Shown one piece after another: positions 44,452 to 53,287 of a stretch of DNA of 64,000 nt. Origin of the DNA: Romboutsia_E sp900604535 (GTDB lineage: Bacteria; Bacillota; Clostridia; Peptostreptococcales; Peptostreptococcaceae); assembly GCF_900604535.1 (NCBI RefSeq), contig NZ_UWOT01000003.1:186001-250000 (forward strand), given 5' to 3'. The position numbers and the translations under genes were made by a program. Below the pieces are notes generated by a model. It had not been told where the DNA came from and ran no database searches. It worked only from the letters and a program-made list of their open reading frames with translations. Positions within the stretch are counted from its first letter, which is position 1, and every line of letters begins with the position of its first letter.

Positions 44452-45612
44452 ATGAGTAGAATGTATGATTATTTAGTACCTAGTGTAAACTTTATGGGGC
44501 CAGGATGTTTAAAAGTTATTGGTGAAAGGGCTAAGATGTTAGGTGGAAAGAAGGTTTTAATAGTTACAGATAAATTCTTAAGAAACCAAGAAGGTGGAGC
44601 TGTTGAACAAACAATAAAATATTTAACAGAAGCAGGAATTGAAGTAGCTATATATGATGGAACAGAACCAAATCCAAAAGATACTAATGTAGCTGATGGT
44701 TTAAAAATATTCAAAGAAGAAAAATGCGATATGATAATTACAGTAGGTGGAGGTTCTCCGCATGATTGTGGTAAGGGGATAGGTATAGCTGCAACTCACA
44801 AAGGAGATTTATATGACTACGCAGGTATAGAAACTCTAACAAATGCATTACCACCAATAATAGCAGTAAACACGACAGCAGGAACTGCAAGTGAAGTAAC
44901 TAGACACTGTGTTATAACTAATACAAAAACAAAAGTTAAATATGTTATAGTTAGTTGGAGAAACTTACCATTAGTATCTTTTAATGACCCAGAGCTAATG
45001 GTTGGAAAACCGGCAGGACTTACTGCAGCTACAGGAATGGATGCATTAACTCATGCAGTAGAAGCTTACGTTTCTAAAGATGCAAACCCTGTAACAGATG
45101 CATCTGCAATACAATCTATAAAATTAATAGCTAACAATTTAAGACAAGCTGTTGCTATGGGAGATAATATAGAAGCTAGAACAAATATGGCATATGCTTC
45201 ATTATTAGCTGGTATGGCATTTAATAATGGTAACTTAGGTTATGTTCATGCTATGGCTCACCAATTAGGTGGATTATACGATATGCCACATGGTGTTGCG
45301 AATGCAATGTTATTACCTCATGTTTGTAAATACAATGTAATATCTAACCCACAAAAATTTGCTGATATAGCTGAGTTTATGGGCGAAAATATAGATGGAT
45401 TATCAGTTCATGAGGCAGCAGAAAAGGCTATAGATGCAATGTTTAGATTATCTAATGATATAGGTATACCAACATCATTAAAAGAAATGGGTATAAAAGA
45501 AGAAGATTTTGAATATATGGCTGAAATGGCACTTAAGGATGGAAATGCTTTCAGTAATCCAAGAAAAGGTAATGAAGAAGATATAATAAATATCTTTAAA
45601 GCAGCATATTAA
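44452..45612 (+). CDS. dhaT: 1,3-propanediol dehydrogenase (iron-type alcohol dehydrogenase)
   Basis: 386 residues from ATG 44452, behind GGAGGAG; an in-frame TTG at 44437 precedes the ribosome site. Fe-ADH motifs: GGGSPHDCGKGIG for NAD, NTTAGTASEVTRHCVI, and metal ligands in ALTHAVEAYVSK and GYVHAMAHQLGGLYDMPHG. Length and start (MYDYLVPSVNFMGPGC) match DhaT. It reduces 3-hydroxypropionaldehyde to 1,3-propanediol, regenerating NAD+. It ends the dehydratase operon. Confidence 0.92.
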   Translation: MSRMYDYLVPSVNFMGPGCLKVIGERAKMLGGKKVLIVTDKFLRNQEGGAVEQTIKYLTEAGIEVAIYDGTEPNPKDTNVADGLKIFKEEKCDMIITVGGGSPHDCGKGIGIAATHKGDLYDYAGIETLTNALPPIIAVNTTAGTASEVTRHCVITNTKTKVKYVIVSWRNLPLVSFNDPELMVGKPAGLTAATGMDALTHAVEAYVSKDANPVTDASAIQSIKLIANNLRQAVAMGDNIEARTNMAYASLLAGMAFNNGNLGYVHAMAHQLGGLYDMPHGVANAMLLPHVCKYNVISNPQKFADIAEFMGENIDGLSVHEAAEKAIDAMFRLSNDIGIPTSLKEMGIKEEDFEYMAEMALKDGNAFSNPRKGNEEDIINIFKAAY

Positions 45613-45682
45613 TATACTCATTAAGAAATGACAGGGGAATTTTATGTAAAATTACAAATATAAAGATTATAGAAGCAAAGTA

Positions 45683-45715
45683 AAAAATGAACTCCTATGG
45701 AGTTCATTTTTATTT
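45683..45715 (+). terminator. Terminator of the dehydratase operon
   Basis: AATGAACTCC pairs perfectly with GGAGTTCATT, followed by TTTTATTT. Confidence 0.85.
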
Positions 45716-45851
45716 GGAAAAATTAAGTGAAGATAAAATACGTTTTTGTATTTCAAAAGTATAATTTATGACAATATGTTTGAAAAACTTTCATTTTGGT
45801 ATGACTATATTGTAAAAATTTTATAATATAATTTATAAGGAGTACTAAAAG

Positions 45852-47261
45852 ATGAAACATTTATTTACAGAAAAAGTTGTACCTATAGAGTCTGACAACA
45901 AAGCTATAAAAATAGACTACGATAAGTGTATAAAATGTGGTCTATGTAAGCGCGTATGTGAAAGAGAAATAGGTGTTGCCAATTTCTTTGATTTAGAGAA
46001 AACTAATGATATAGCAATATGTATAAACTGTGCACAATGTGCTCAAGCTTGTCCAGTTGGAGCTATAACTCAAGTTGAAGATATACATAGAGTTAAAGAG
46101 GCAGTAGAAGATAAAGATAAGATAGTAATATTTAACACAGCACCAGCAGTTCGTGTTGCATTAGGTGAAGAATTTAAGATGGAAGCTGGAAGTTATGTTG
46201 AAGACAAGATGGTTCAAGCCCTTAGAGAACTAGGTGGAGACTATGTATTTGATGTTACATTTGGAGCTGACATGACTATTATGGAAGAAGCAAACGAGCT
46301 TGTAAAAAGAATAGTTGAAAAAAATGAAAATATACCACAATTCACAAGTTGCTGTCCAGGATGGGTTACATTTGTAGAAACTTTCTATCCTGAGTTATTA
46401 GACAACTTATCTACTGCTAAGAGCCCAATTTCTATGCAGGGAGCAACTATAAAAACATATTTTGCTAAAAAAGCAAACATTAATCCAAGTAAAATTGTAA
46501 ATGTTACAATTACGCCATGTACAGCTAAAAAGTTTGAAATAGATAGACCAGAGATGAATGACTCAGCTAAATTTAACAATATAGAAGGTCTAAGAGACAA
46601 CGATATTATAATAACTACTAAAGAACTAGCTAAATGGATTAAAGAAGAAGGAATTGACTTTGAAAATCTAGAAGGATCTAAGTTTGATAGTATGTTAGGT
46701 TTAGGTAGTGGTGCTGGAGTTATATTTGGTAATAGTGGTGGTGTTACAGAAGCTGCTGTTAGAACTGCATATCATTCAATAACAGGTGAAGATCCTACTG
46801 GGGAACTTTTAAGCTTTGAGCCAGTAAGGGGGCTAGATGGAGTAAAAGAAGCATCGATAACTATAAAGGATGTTAACTTAAAATTAGCTGTAGTACAAGG
46901 AACTGCTCATGCAAGAAAATTAATTGAAAAGATAAAAAATAAAGACGTTGATTATGATTTTGTTGAGGTAATGGCCTGTAAAGGTGGTTGTATAGGTGGC
47001 GGTGGTCAACCTAAAACTACAAAAGTGATAAATGATAAAATAAGACTTAGCCGTATAGATGGATTATACGAAAAAGATGAAGAGTTAAATATAAAGTGTA
47101 GTTATCAAAATCCAGATATAATAGCAGTATACAATGAATTTTATCAAGAGCCATTATCACACCTAGCACATGAGCTTTTACATACATCATATGAATCAAA
47201 ACAACATATGCTAGGCCTTGATAATTATGAAGAGATACCTTCAACAGATGAAATTATATAA
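45852..47261 (+). CDS. hydA: [FeFe] hydrogenase, short monomeric form
   Basis: 469 residues. Two [4Fe-4S] clusters come first (C26, C29, C32, C36 and C57, C60, C63, C67). The H-cluster motifs are all present: TSCCPGW at 166-171, TPCTAKK at 221-227 and MACKGGCIGGGGQP at 374-387. There is no N-terminal [2Fe-2S] or extra ferredoxin domain, so it is the two-cluster type rather than the larger CpI type. It evolves H2 from reduced ferredoxin. The maturases HydE, HydG and HydF follow, after a hairpin. A TATAAT lies about 25 bases before the ribosome site. Confidence 0.93.
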   Translation: MKHLFTEKVVPIESDNKAIKIDYDKCIKCGLCKRVCEREIGVANFFDLEKTNDIAICINCAQCAQACPVGAITQVEDIHRVKEAVEDKDKIVIFNTAPAVRVALGEEFKMEAGSYVEDKMVQALRELGGDYVFDVTFGADMTIMEEANELVKRIVEKNENIPQFTSCCPGWVTFVETFYPELLDNLSTAKSPISMQGATIKTYFAKKANINPSKIVNVTITPCTAKKFEIDRPEMNDSAKFNNIEGLRDNDIIITTKELAKWIKEEGIDFENLEGSKFDSMLGLGSGAGVIFGNSGGVTEAAVRTAYHSITGEDPTGELLSFEPVRGLDGVKEASITIKDVNLKLAVVQGTAHARKLIEKIKNKDVDYDFVEVMACKGGCIGGGGQPKTTKVINDKIRLSRIDGLYEKDEELNIKCSYQNPDIIAVYNEFYQEPLSHLAHELLHTSYESKQHMLGLDNYEEIPSTDEII

Positions 47262-47286
47262 TTTGTAAAGGCTAAGATTTTTTAGT

Positions 47287-47329
47287 AGGCTGTCTTAAAT
47301 ACATATATTTTTAGGACAGCTTATTTATA
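47287..47329 (+). terminator. Weak terminator after hydA
   Basis: AGGCTGTCTTAA pairs with TTAGGACAGCTT (wobbles); the tail is broken (TTATTTAT), so readthrough into hydE is possible. Confidence 0.55.
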
Positions 47330-47449
47330 TTAAATTATAAAAAAAAAAAATATTAAAAATTTTATGAATTCTAAATATTATAAATTACAAAAAGTTATGA
47401 GATATACACTTAAGTAAAGAAAATATTATTATTAAATAGAGGTGACAAA

Positions 47450-48496
47450 GTGGATATTAAAGCTATAATACAAAAGTTATATGATACTAATGATGCATCA
47501 AGAGAAGAATTACTGTATTTATTAGATAATATAGATGATGATAGTAAGAAATTTCTTATAGATAAAGCTTACAAAACAAGATATAAATATTTTAAAAATA
47601 CAGTATTTATTAGAGGTCTAATAGAAATTAGTAGCTATTGTAAAAAAGACTGTTTATACTGTGGGCTTAGAAGAAGTAATAAAAATGCTGAAAGATATAG
47701 ATTAGATACTGAGGATATAATAGAGTGTGCAAAAAGAGGAGATAAGCTGGGATATAAGACTATAGTTTTACAAGGTGGAGAAGATGCTTTTTACACTGAT
47801 GAAAAAATGATAGAAATTATAAAAGTTATTAAAAAAGAACTTCCAACTAGTGCACTAACTTTATCTATTGGGGAAAGAAGTTATGATTCTTATAAAAAGT
47901 TATATGAAGCTGGAGCAGATAGATTTTTACTTAGACATGAAAGTGCAACTAAGAGCTTATATGAATCTATTCATAATAATGAATTATTTGAAGAAAGAAG
48001 AAGATGTTTAAGAGATTTAAAGGAAATAGGATTCCAAGCAGGTGCAGGATTTATGGTAGGATTACCTAATCAAACTAATGAAGATTTAGTAAATGACTTA
48101 AGATTTGTAAAAGAATTAGAGCCCGCTATGTGTGGTATAGGTCCATTTATTCCTCATAAAGATACACCTCTTAGAGATTGTAGTGCAGGTACTACAGAAA
48201 AGACTGTAATATTACTTGCAATAACAAGATTATTACTACCAAAGGTGCTTTTACCTGCAACTACAGCACTTGCAAGTATTGATAGTAATGGAAGAAATGA
48301 AGGTTTAAGAGCTGGAGCAAATGTTATAATGCCAAATTTATCCCCAATGAGCGTTAGAAAAAAGTATTCTTTATATAATAACAAAGCATTTATATTAGAT
48401 GAAGATGCGGAGTATAGAAATAGTATAGAAGAAAAACTAAAGGAAGCGGGATTTGAACTTGTTGTTTCAAGAGGGGATAATCCAGATTTTGTATAG
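47450..48496 (+). CDS. hydE: [FeFe] hydrogenase H-cluster radical SAM maturase HydE
   Basis: 348 residues from GTG 47450, well spaced behind GAGGTGA. Radical SAM cluster C64, C68 and C71 in CKKDCLYC. LQGGEDAFY is the SAM-binding GGE-type motif. It works on the Fe-cysteine synthon made by HydG during assembly of the diiron site. Context with hydG and hydF makes the assignment firm against related biotin-synthase-like proteins. Confidence 0.92.
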   Translation: MDIKAIIQKLYDTNDASREELLYLLDNIDDDSKKFLIDKAYKTRYKYFKNTVFIRGLIEISSYCKKDCLYCGLRRSNKNAERYRLDTEDIIECAKRGDKLGYKTIVLQGGEDAFYTDEKMIEIIKVIKKELPTSALTLSIGERSYDSYKKLYEAGADRFLLRHESATKSLYESIHNNELFEERRRCLRDLKEIGFQAGAGFMVGLPNQTNEDLVNDLRFVKELEPAMCGIGPFIPHKDTPLRDCSAGTTEKTVILLAITRLLLPKVLLPATTALASIDSNGRNEGLRAGANVIMPNLSPMSVRKKYSLYNNKAFILDEDAEYRNSIEEKLKEAGFELVVSRGDNPDFV

Positions 48497-48547
48497 TTTT
48501 GTAGCTTTGATAAATGAAGTTAATTTTAATATAAAAGGAGAAGAGTA

Positions 48548-49924
48548 ATGTTCATAGATAATAATTTTATATACAAAATATTAGAAGAAACAAAAAGTCC
48601 AAGTAATAAAGAAATTAAAGAAGTTTTAGAAAAAGCTAAAAAAAGAAATGGATTATCATATAAAGATATAGCTATATTACTTCAAGCTGAAGATGAAAAT
48701 GATTTAAAGGAAATATATAAATTAGCTGGAGAAATAAAAAGAGATATATATGGAAAAAGAATAGTGGTATTTGCGCCACTTTATGTGAGCGATTATTGCG
48801 TAAATAACTGTGTATACTGTGGTTATAGAAGAGATAATAAGTTTACAAGAAGAAAGTTAACTATGGAAGAAGTTGCAGAAGAAGTTAGAATTCTAGAGCA
48901 AATGGGGCATAAAAGATTAGCATTAGAACTTGGTGAAGATCCAGTAAATACACCTATAGATTATGCTTTAGAATGTTTAGATACAATATATAAAACTCAA
49001 AATTCAAATGGAGAAATAAGAAGAGTTAATGTAAATATAGCGGCTACTACTATTGAAAACTATAAAAAACTGAATGAAAAAGGAATTGGTACATATATAC
49101 TATTCCAAGAAACATATCATGAAGATTCTTATAATAAGATGCATCCCAAATCTCTAAAAGGAAATTATGAATATCATTTAACTGCCTTTGATAGAGCTAT
49201 GGAAGCTGGAATAGATGATGTTGGAGCGGGTGTACTGTTTGGACTAGCTGATCCTAGATTTGAAGTATTAGGACTTATGATGCACAATGCTCACTTAGAA
49301 GAAAAGTATGGAGTAGGATTCCATACTATATCAGTGCCAAGACTACAACCTGCTAAGGGAGTTACACTTGAAAACTACCCATATTTATTGGATGATAAAA
49401 TGTTTAAAAAAGTAGTAGCAATACTAAGAATTGCAGTTCCGTTTACAGGTCTTATACTTTCAACAAGAGAAACACCAGAGATGAGAAGAGAATTACTTAA
49501 GTATGGAGTAAGTCAAATATCTGCAGGATCATCTACAGGTGTTGGTGGATATAAGCAAAGAGAAAATGGAGAAGAAGTAAAACAATTTAAAACTAACGAT
49601 GAAAGAAGTCCAATAGAAATATTAAAGGAATTATTAGATGATGGATATATACCAAGTTACTGTACCGCATGTTATAGAAAAGGAAGGACTGGAGATAGAT
49701 TTATGTCTCTTGCGAAATCAGGGAATATAAAATATGTTTGTGAGCCTAATGCAATCATGACCCTTCTTGAGTTTACTTTAGACTATGGAGATAAAGAACT
49801 ATATGATAAAGCTCAAAAACTTATAGATACTGAGGTAGAAAATATACAAAGAGAAGATATTAAGAATTTGACTAAAGTAAGTTTAGAAAAAATGAAAAAT
49901 GGTGAAAGAGACTTCTATTTATAG
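48548..49924 (+). CDS. hydG: [FeFe] hydrogenase H-cluster radical SAM maturase HydG
   Basis: 458 residues behind AAAGGAGAAG. N-terminal radical SAM motif CVNNCVYC (C84, C88, C91) and the C-terminal CX2CX22C motif (C372, C375, C398) that holds the second cluster. The latter separates HydG from the tyrosine lyase ThiH. It cleaves tyrosine to give the CO and CN- ligands of the H-cluster. Confidence 0.93.
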   Translation: MFIDNNFIYKILEETKSPSNKEIKEVLEKAKKRNGLSYKDIAILLQAEDENDLKEIYKLAGEIKRDIYGKRIVVFAPLYVSDYCVNNCVYCGYRRDNKFTRRKLTMEEVAEEVRILEQMGHKRLALELGEDPVNTPIDYALECLDTIYKTQNSNGEIRRVNVNIAATTIENYKKLNEKGIGTYILFQETYHEDSYNKMHPKSLKGNYEYHLTAFDRAMEAGIDDVGAGVLFGLADPRFEVLGLMMHNAHLEEKYGVGFHTISVPRLQPAKGVTLENYPYLLDDKMFKKVVAILRIAVPFTGLILSTRETPEMRRELLKYGVSQISAGSSTGVGGYKQRENGEEVKQFKTNDERSPIEILKELLDDGYIPSYCTACYRKGRTGDRFMSLAKSGNIKYVCEPNAIMTLLEFTLDYGDKELYDKAQKLIDTEVENIQREDIKNLTKVSLEKMKNGERDFYL

Positions 49925-49942
49925 GAGTTATAGGAGGTAAGT

Positions 49943-51130
49943 ATGAATATTACTCCAAATTCAAATAGAAAACATATTGGAATATATGGAAATACAAATA
50001 GTGGAAAATCATCTCTTATGAATAATATTTTAGGACAAGATATATCTCTTGTATCCAGTGTAGAGGGAACTACTACTGATCCTGTACAAAAGGCTATGGA
50101 ACTTATACCATATGGTCCTGTTTTATTTATTGATACAGCAGGTCTTGAAGATAAAACTGAACTTGGAGCTATAAGAGTTAAAAAAAGTTATGAGTTTTTA
50201 AAAAGACTAGATTTTGCTTTATATATATTTGATGCAGCAAATCCTGACCTAGATACTTATAAAACTTGGAAAAGAGAAGCAGCTAGATACAATGTAGATC
50301 ATTCTATAGTTATAAATAAAATAGATACTATAAGCAAAGAAGAAATAGATAACTTAGTTAAAAACTTTAATGAATATATTCTTGTTTCAGCTAAGGATAA
50401 ATGTGGAATTGATAATCTAAAAAGTAAAATAATAAAGCACTTACAAGATGGAGAAGAAGAAAAAACTATTGTTGGTGACTTATTAGAATATGGTTCGAAG
50501 GTAGTTCTAGTAGTTCCAATCGATAGTGAAGCACCAAAGGGAAGGATAATTCTCCCACAGGTACAAGTTATAAGGGATTGTTTAGACCATGGTATAAAGA
50601 CTTATATTGTAAGAGATACTGAACTTGAAGAAGCATTAAGTGAATTAAAAGATATAGATTTAGTTATAACTGATTCTCAAGTATTTAAGGAAGTTGATAG
50701 TATAATACCTAAAAATATAAAGCTTACAAGTTTTTCAATATTATTTGCTAGACAAAAGGGTGATTTTAATGAGTTTTTAGAAGGAACAAAGAAACTTGAT
50801 ACTTTAAAACCAAATGATAAGATATTAATCTGTGAAAGTTGCACACACAATGTGTCACATGAAGATATAGGTAGAGTAAAGATACCTAATATGTTAAGAA
50901 AGATAGTAGGTGGAGACTTAAATATTGATTATACGATTGGATATGATTTTAAAGAAGACATTGAAGATTATGATTTAGTAATTCATTGTGGTGCATGTAT
51001 GGTAAATAGAAAAAGTGTACTAAATAAAATAAGTAAATGCAAAGAACGAAATGTGCCTATAACTAATTACGGAATGGTAATAGCATATTTTACAGGAATA
51101 TTAGATAGATCGGTGGAGATATTTAAATAA
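49943..51130 (+). CDS. hydF: [FeFe] hydrogenase maturation GTPase HydF
   Basis: 395 residues. GTPase P-loop GNTNSGKSS at 16-24, the DTAGLED switch region and the NKID base-specificity motif. The C-terminal cluster ligands follow the HydF pattern CxHx45HCx2C: CTH at 300-302 and HCGAC at 348-352. It is the scaffold on which the diiron unit is built and from which it is handed to HydA. It ends the maturation operon 18 bases after hydG. Confidence 0.93.
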   Translation: MNITPNSNRKHIGIYGNTNSGKSSLMNNILGQDISLVSSVEGTTTDPVQKAMELIPYGPVLFIDTAGLEDKTELGAIRVKKSYEFLKRLDFALYIFDAANPDLDTYKTWKREAARYNVDHSIVINKIDTISKEEIDNLVKNFNEYILVSAKDKCGIDNLKSKIIKHLQDGEEEKTIVGDLLEYGSKVVLVVPIDSEAPKGRIILPQVQVIRDCLDHGIKTYIVRDTELEEALSELKDIDLVITDSQVFKEVDSIIPKNIKLTSFSILFARQKGDFNEFLEGTKKLDTLKPNDKILICESCTHNVSHEDIGRVKIPNMLRKIVGGDLNIDYTIGYDFKEDIEDYDLVIHCGACMVNRKSVLNKISKCKERNVPITNYGMVIAYFTGILDRSVEIFK

Positions 51131-51163
51131 TTTAAAATTATTAAAATATAAAGTCTTAACTAA

Positions 51164-51203
51164 AAGGAGCTACTTAAAAATAGAGAGTAGCTTCTTTTTT
51201 TTT
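51164..51203 (+). terminator. Terminator of the hydrogenase maturation genes
   Basis: AGGAGCTACT pairs with AGTAGCTTCT, followed by a T9 run. Confidence 0.8.
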
Positions 51204-51256
51204 AGAGGATAATAATAAGTATTATAGAAACTAATATATAATTAGGGGTGGGGATA

Positions 51257-51961
51257 TTGATATATAAGTCGGGAAAGAATGGATATTACAAATCTTATGA
51301 GTATGCAAAGACTATATTAAGTAAAATGAAAAAGATAACAGCTTTTAAGGCTTTTAGTAATGAAGAACATGACTATTATGATGTAATAGATAATAATAAA
51401 AATTATTATAATTTGATTTTGTTTGATGAGGCTTCTAATGAATATTGGTTTGATAATAATTGTGGGTGTAAAGGAATGGGAAGTGTTTATAGTGAGAAGA
51501 TTCTAAGATTAGTAGGAATTAGAGAAAATTATAACTTAGATTCAGAAAAAGAAATATATAAATTTAACTTATGTCCCAATAACCAGTTAAACCTTTTAGT
51601 TGTTGAGATTGATTTACTAAATAGGATTAATAAGTACTTTATAAATTCTTTAATAAGCATAGATTTTGAAACTGCTTATATAAGATATAAGGCTTTAGAT
51701 AATTTACAAAAATTTGGTACTATAAGGTCTATTGATAATGCTGTAGGCGAAGATTTATATGTAAAGTATTTCAATAATTATAATTGTATGGAAAATGTTT
51801 GCGAAAATGACGGTATTAATAATATATTATTTTTAGACAGATATTTAAATAAAGATGTTAAGTCAAATATAGGAAGTAATATAAAAAAATTATTAGAATT
51901 AGAAAGAAAAATATATATAAAAGAAATTAAAAAAACAGAATATGAGATATATAGTTATTAA
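51257..51961 (+). CDS. Hypothetical protein
   Basis: 234 residues if started at TTG 51257, which is well spaced behind AGGGGTGGGG; a GTG at 51248 is in frame but inside that site. The protein is soluble, acidic, and unusually rich in asparagine, tyrosine and isoleucine. It has a Cys pair motif (NNCGCKGMGSVYS) near residue 75 that could bind metal or a cluster. I do not recognise the family. A terminator separates it from the hydrogenase genes, so it is a single-gene unit. Element D follows 20 bases after its stop. Confidence 0.55.
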   Translation: MIYKSGKNGYYKSYEYAKTILSKMKKITAFKAFSNEEHDYYDVIDNNKNYYNLILFDEASNEYWFDNNCGCKGMGSVYSEKILRLVGIRENYNLDSEKEIYKFNLCPNNQLNLLVVEIDLLNRINKYFINSLISIDFETAYIRYKALDNLQKFGTIRSIDNAVGEDLYVKYFNNYNCMENVCENDGINNILFLDRYLNKDVKSNIGSNIKKLLELERKIYIKEIKKTEYEIYSY

Positions 51962-51981
51962 TTTTAATTACATATTTAATT

Positions 51982-52015
51982 GTGGATGTTATTATCGTAA
52001 TTAGTTTCTACTATT
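51982..52015 (+). repeat. Degenerate ssrA 3'-end-like element D
   Basis: Matches element B (13010-13043) at 25 of 34 bases without gaps. The CCACCATT core has become CTACTATT. No terminator follows within 300 bases, unlike A, B, C and F. Confidence 0.45.
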
Positions 52016-52324
52016 GATATAAAAGTTATACTTACAACTGAGACTTTAAAATTATCTATGAAAGGTTGCATAGGAAACTAATGAAATGTGGATAAATATG
52101 AGTGAAAATAAAAAAGATATGAATCAGAAGAAAATATAAATAAGATGAATAAAACAAGTAAAAATATATTTTTATATAAAAATATGATTTTAATATATAC
52201 AATGTGAAATTAATATGTTAAATTGTATAAGTATTCAGCGAGAAATGACAAAGTTCGATTAAATTCAATAGGAAATGACTTAATAAAACGACATTTAAGA
52301 TTTGACATATAAATTTAAACCTCC

Positions 52325-52355
52325 AAAAAAGACTGTATCGGTACAGTCTTTTTTT
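52325..52355. terminator. Bidirectional intrinsic terminator
   Basis: AAAAAAGACTGTA pairs with TACAGTCTTTTTT, with A and T tracts on both sides, so it can act on either strand. Confidence 0.75.
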
Positions 52356-52488
52356 ATTTGTAAACAATTATCTATCTAATAAATGGTGATTATTTAAATT
52401 AGTAAGTTGTAAAAATAATTTTAATTACTAGTAATTGAGATGAGGATGCATAACTTTATTTTCATATTAAATTTTAAATGCTTATACA

Positions 52489-52887
52489 TTAATGTTTAAG
52501 AGCCTTATTAACTATTACAGAAAACCAACATAAAGATACACCTAAAATAGTATGACCAAGTCCTGAAATATGATTAAACATAGCAAAATCACTATTGTTA
52601 ACTTGTAATATACCTCGAAATACTAATGTAGCAATAAAATAAATAAAACCGATATTATATGTTATAAGCCATGATTTAAAACTTTTTATACTTGATATAT
52701 TAAAGTTTTTTTCTAATAACAATACAATTATAAAGAATATAAATCCAAGCATTAAAACATGAGTATGTGTCGTGCTTAGGGTAGTTATTCCGGTGAAGTT
52801 ATTTATTTTTGTATATTCTCTATAAAATACTCCTAAAGCTAATCCTAATATTAAATAAAATGTTGATATTTTAAAATATTTTTGCAT
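52489..52887 (-). CDS. DUF2871-family membrane protein
   Basis: 132 residues, four membrane helices, the only clear gene on this strand. N-terminal LGLALGVFYREYTKINNFTG followed by TTHTHVLMLGFIFFI matches DUF2871 proteins, whose paired histidines in THTH recall haem-copper oxidase-like membrane folds. GGAGGT lies before the start on the reverse strand. The family's role is unknown. It is divergent from the M60 protease gene, and the two share a 400-base regulatory region. Confidence 0.75.
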   Translation of the reverse strand: MQKYFKISTFYLILGLALGVFYREYTKINNFTGITTLSTTHTHVLMLGFIFFIIVLLLEKNFNISSIKSFKSWLITYNIGFIYFIATLVFRGILQVNNSDFAMFNHISGLGHTILGVSLCWFSVIVNKALKH

Positions 52888-52986
52888 GTCATACCTCCAA
52901 ATATTGAATAATAATATTTATACCTAAAAAATTTTAACTTAAACTAATCATATATTTATAGATATAAAAAATAAAAAAGGAAAGAA

Positions 52987-53015
52987 TTGACATAAAATGT
53001 CTGATATGATAAAAT
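52987..53015 (+). promoter_or_regulatory. Promoter of the M60 protease gene
   Basis: TTGACA (52987-52992), 17 bases, TAAAAT (53010-53015). The predicted transcript starts just before the riboswitch. Confidence 0.7.
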
Positions 53016-53030
53016 TCTTTTTAAATTTAA

Positions 53031-53107
53031 TAGGCAAACTTATGGAAACGTAGGGACGCAAAGCTATAGGGACTAAGGTTTTTAAACTATGTCAGCCAGT
53101 TGCCAAA
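53031..53107 (+). ncRNA. c-di-GMP-I (GEMM) riboswitch aptamer
   Basis: Class I aptamer features in order: P1 strand GGCAAAC, a stem capped by the GGAAAC tetraloop, the hallmark GGGACGCAAAGC, then GGGACTAAGG, the second stem, and the 3' segment CAGCCAGTTGCC closing P1. It lies in the leader of the M60 protease gene, upstream of an intrinsic terminator. AGTTGC plus AAAGAG at 53098-53110 can instead pair with CTCTTT plus GCAACT of the terminator. That makes ligand binding favour termination, an OFF switch. Confidence 0.9.
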
Positions 53108-53198
53108 GAGTACATTATACTTTTTGTTTTAAGATTTAATAGTTAATATTACAGCATGTGTTTGCATGAAAAATATTAAATTATAATAAGTCTGTATT

Positions 53199-53228
53199 AA
53201 GTTGCTCTTTTTGAGCAACTTTTTTTAT
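53199..53228 (+). terminator. Riboswitch-controlled terminator
   Basis: AAGTTGCTC pairs perfectly with GAGCAACTT around TTTTT, then T7. It is 60 bases before the start codon and forms the expression platform of the c-di-GMP aptamer. Confidence 0.85.
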
Positions 53229-53287
53229 TACAATTTAAAATATGTAAATTTAATGTACTTCTGAGGGCGATTAATCAGGAGGGAGAA

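Larger units (their letters stand above)
51962..52488. other. Intergenic region with element D and a bidirectional terminator
   Basis: No gene. Element D is at 51982-52015. Short frames such as MSENKKDMNQKKI near 52098 have no support. The terminator at 52325-52355 serves the convergent gene on the - strand. The 16-mer ATTTTAATTACTAGTA at 52418-52433 recurs at 59809-59824. Confidence 0.55.

Noticed and set aside
39081..45612. Pdu-type bacterial microcompartment operon
   Set aside because: No shell protein genes and no N-terminal encapsulation extensions on the dehydratase medium or small subunits.
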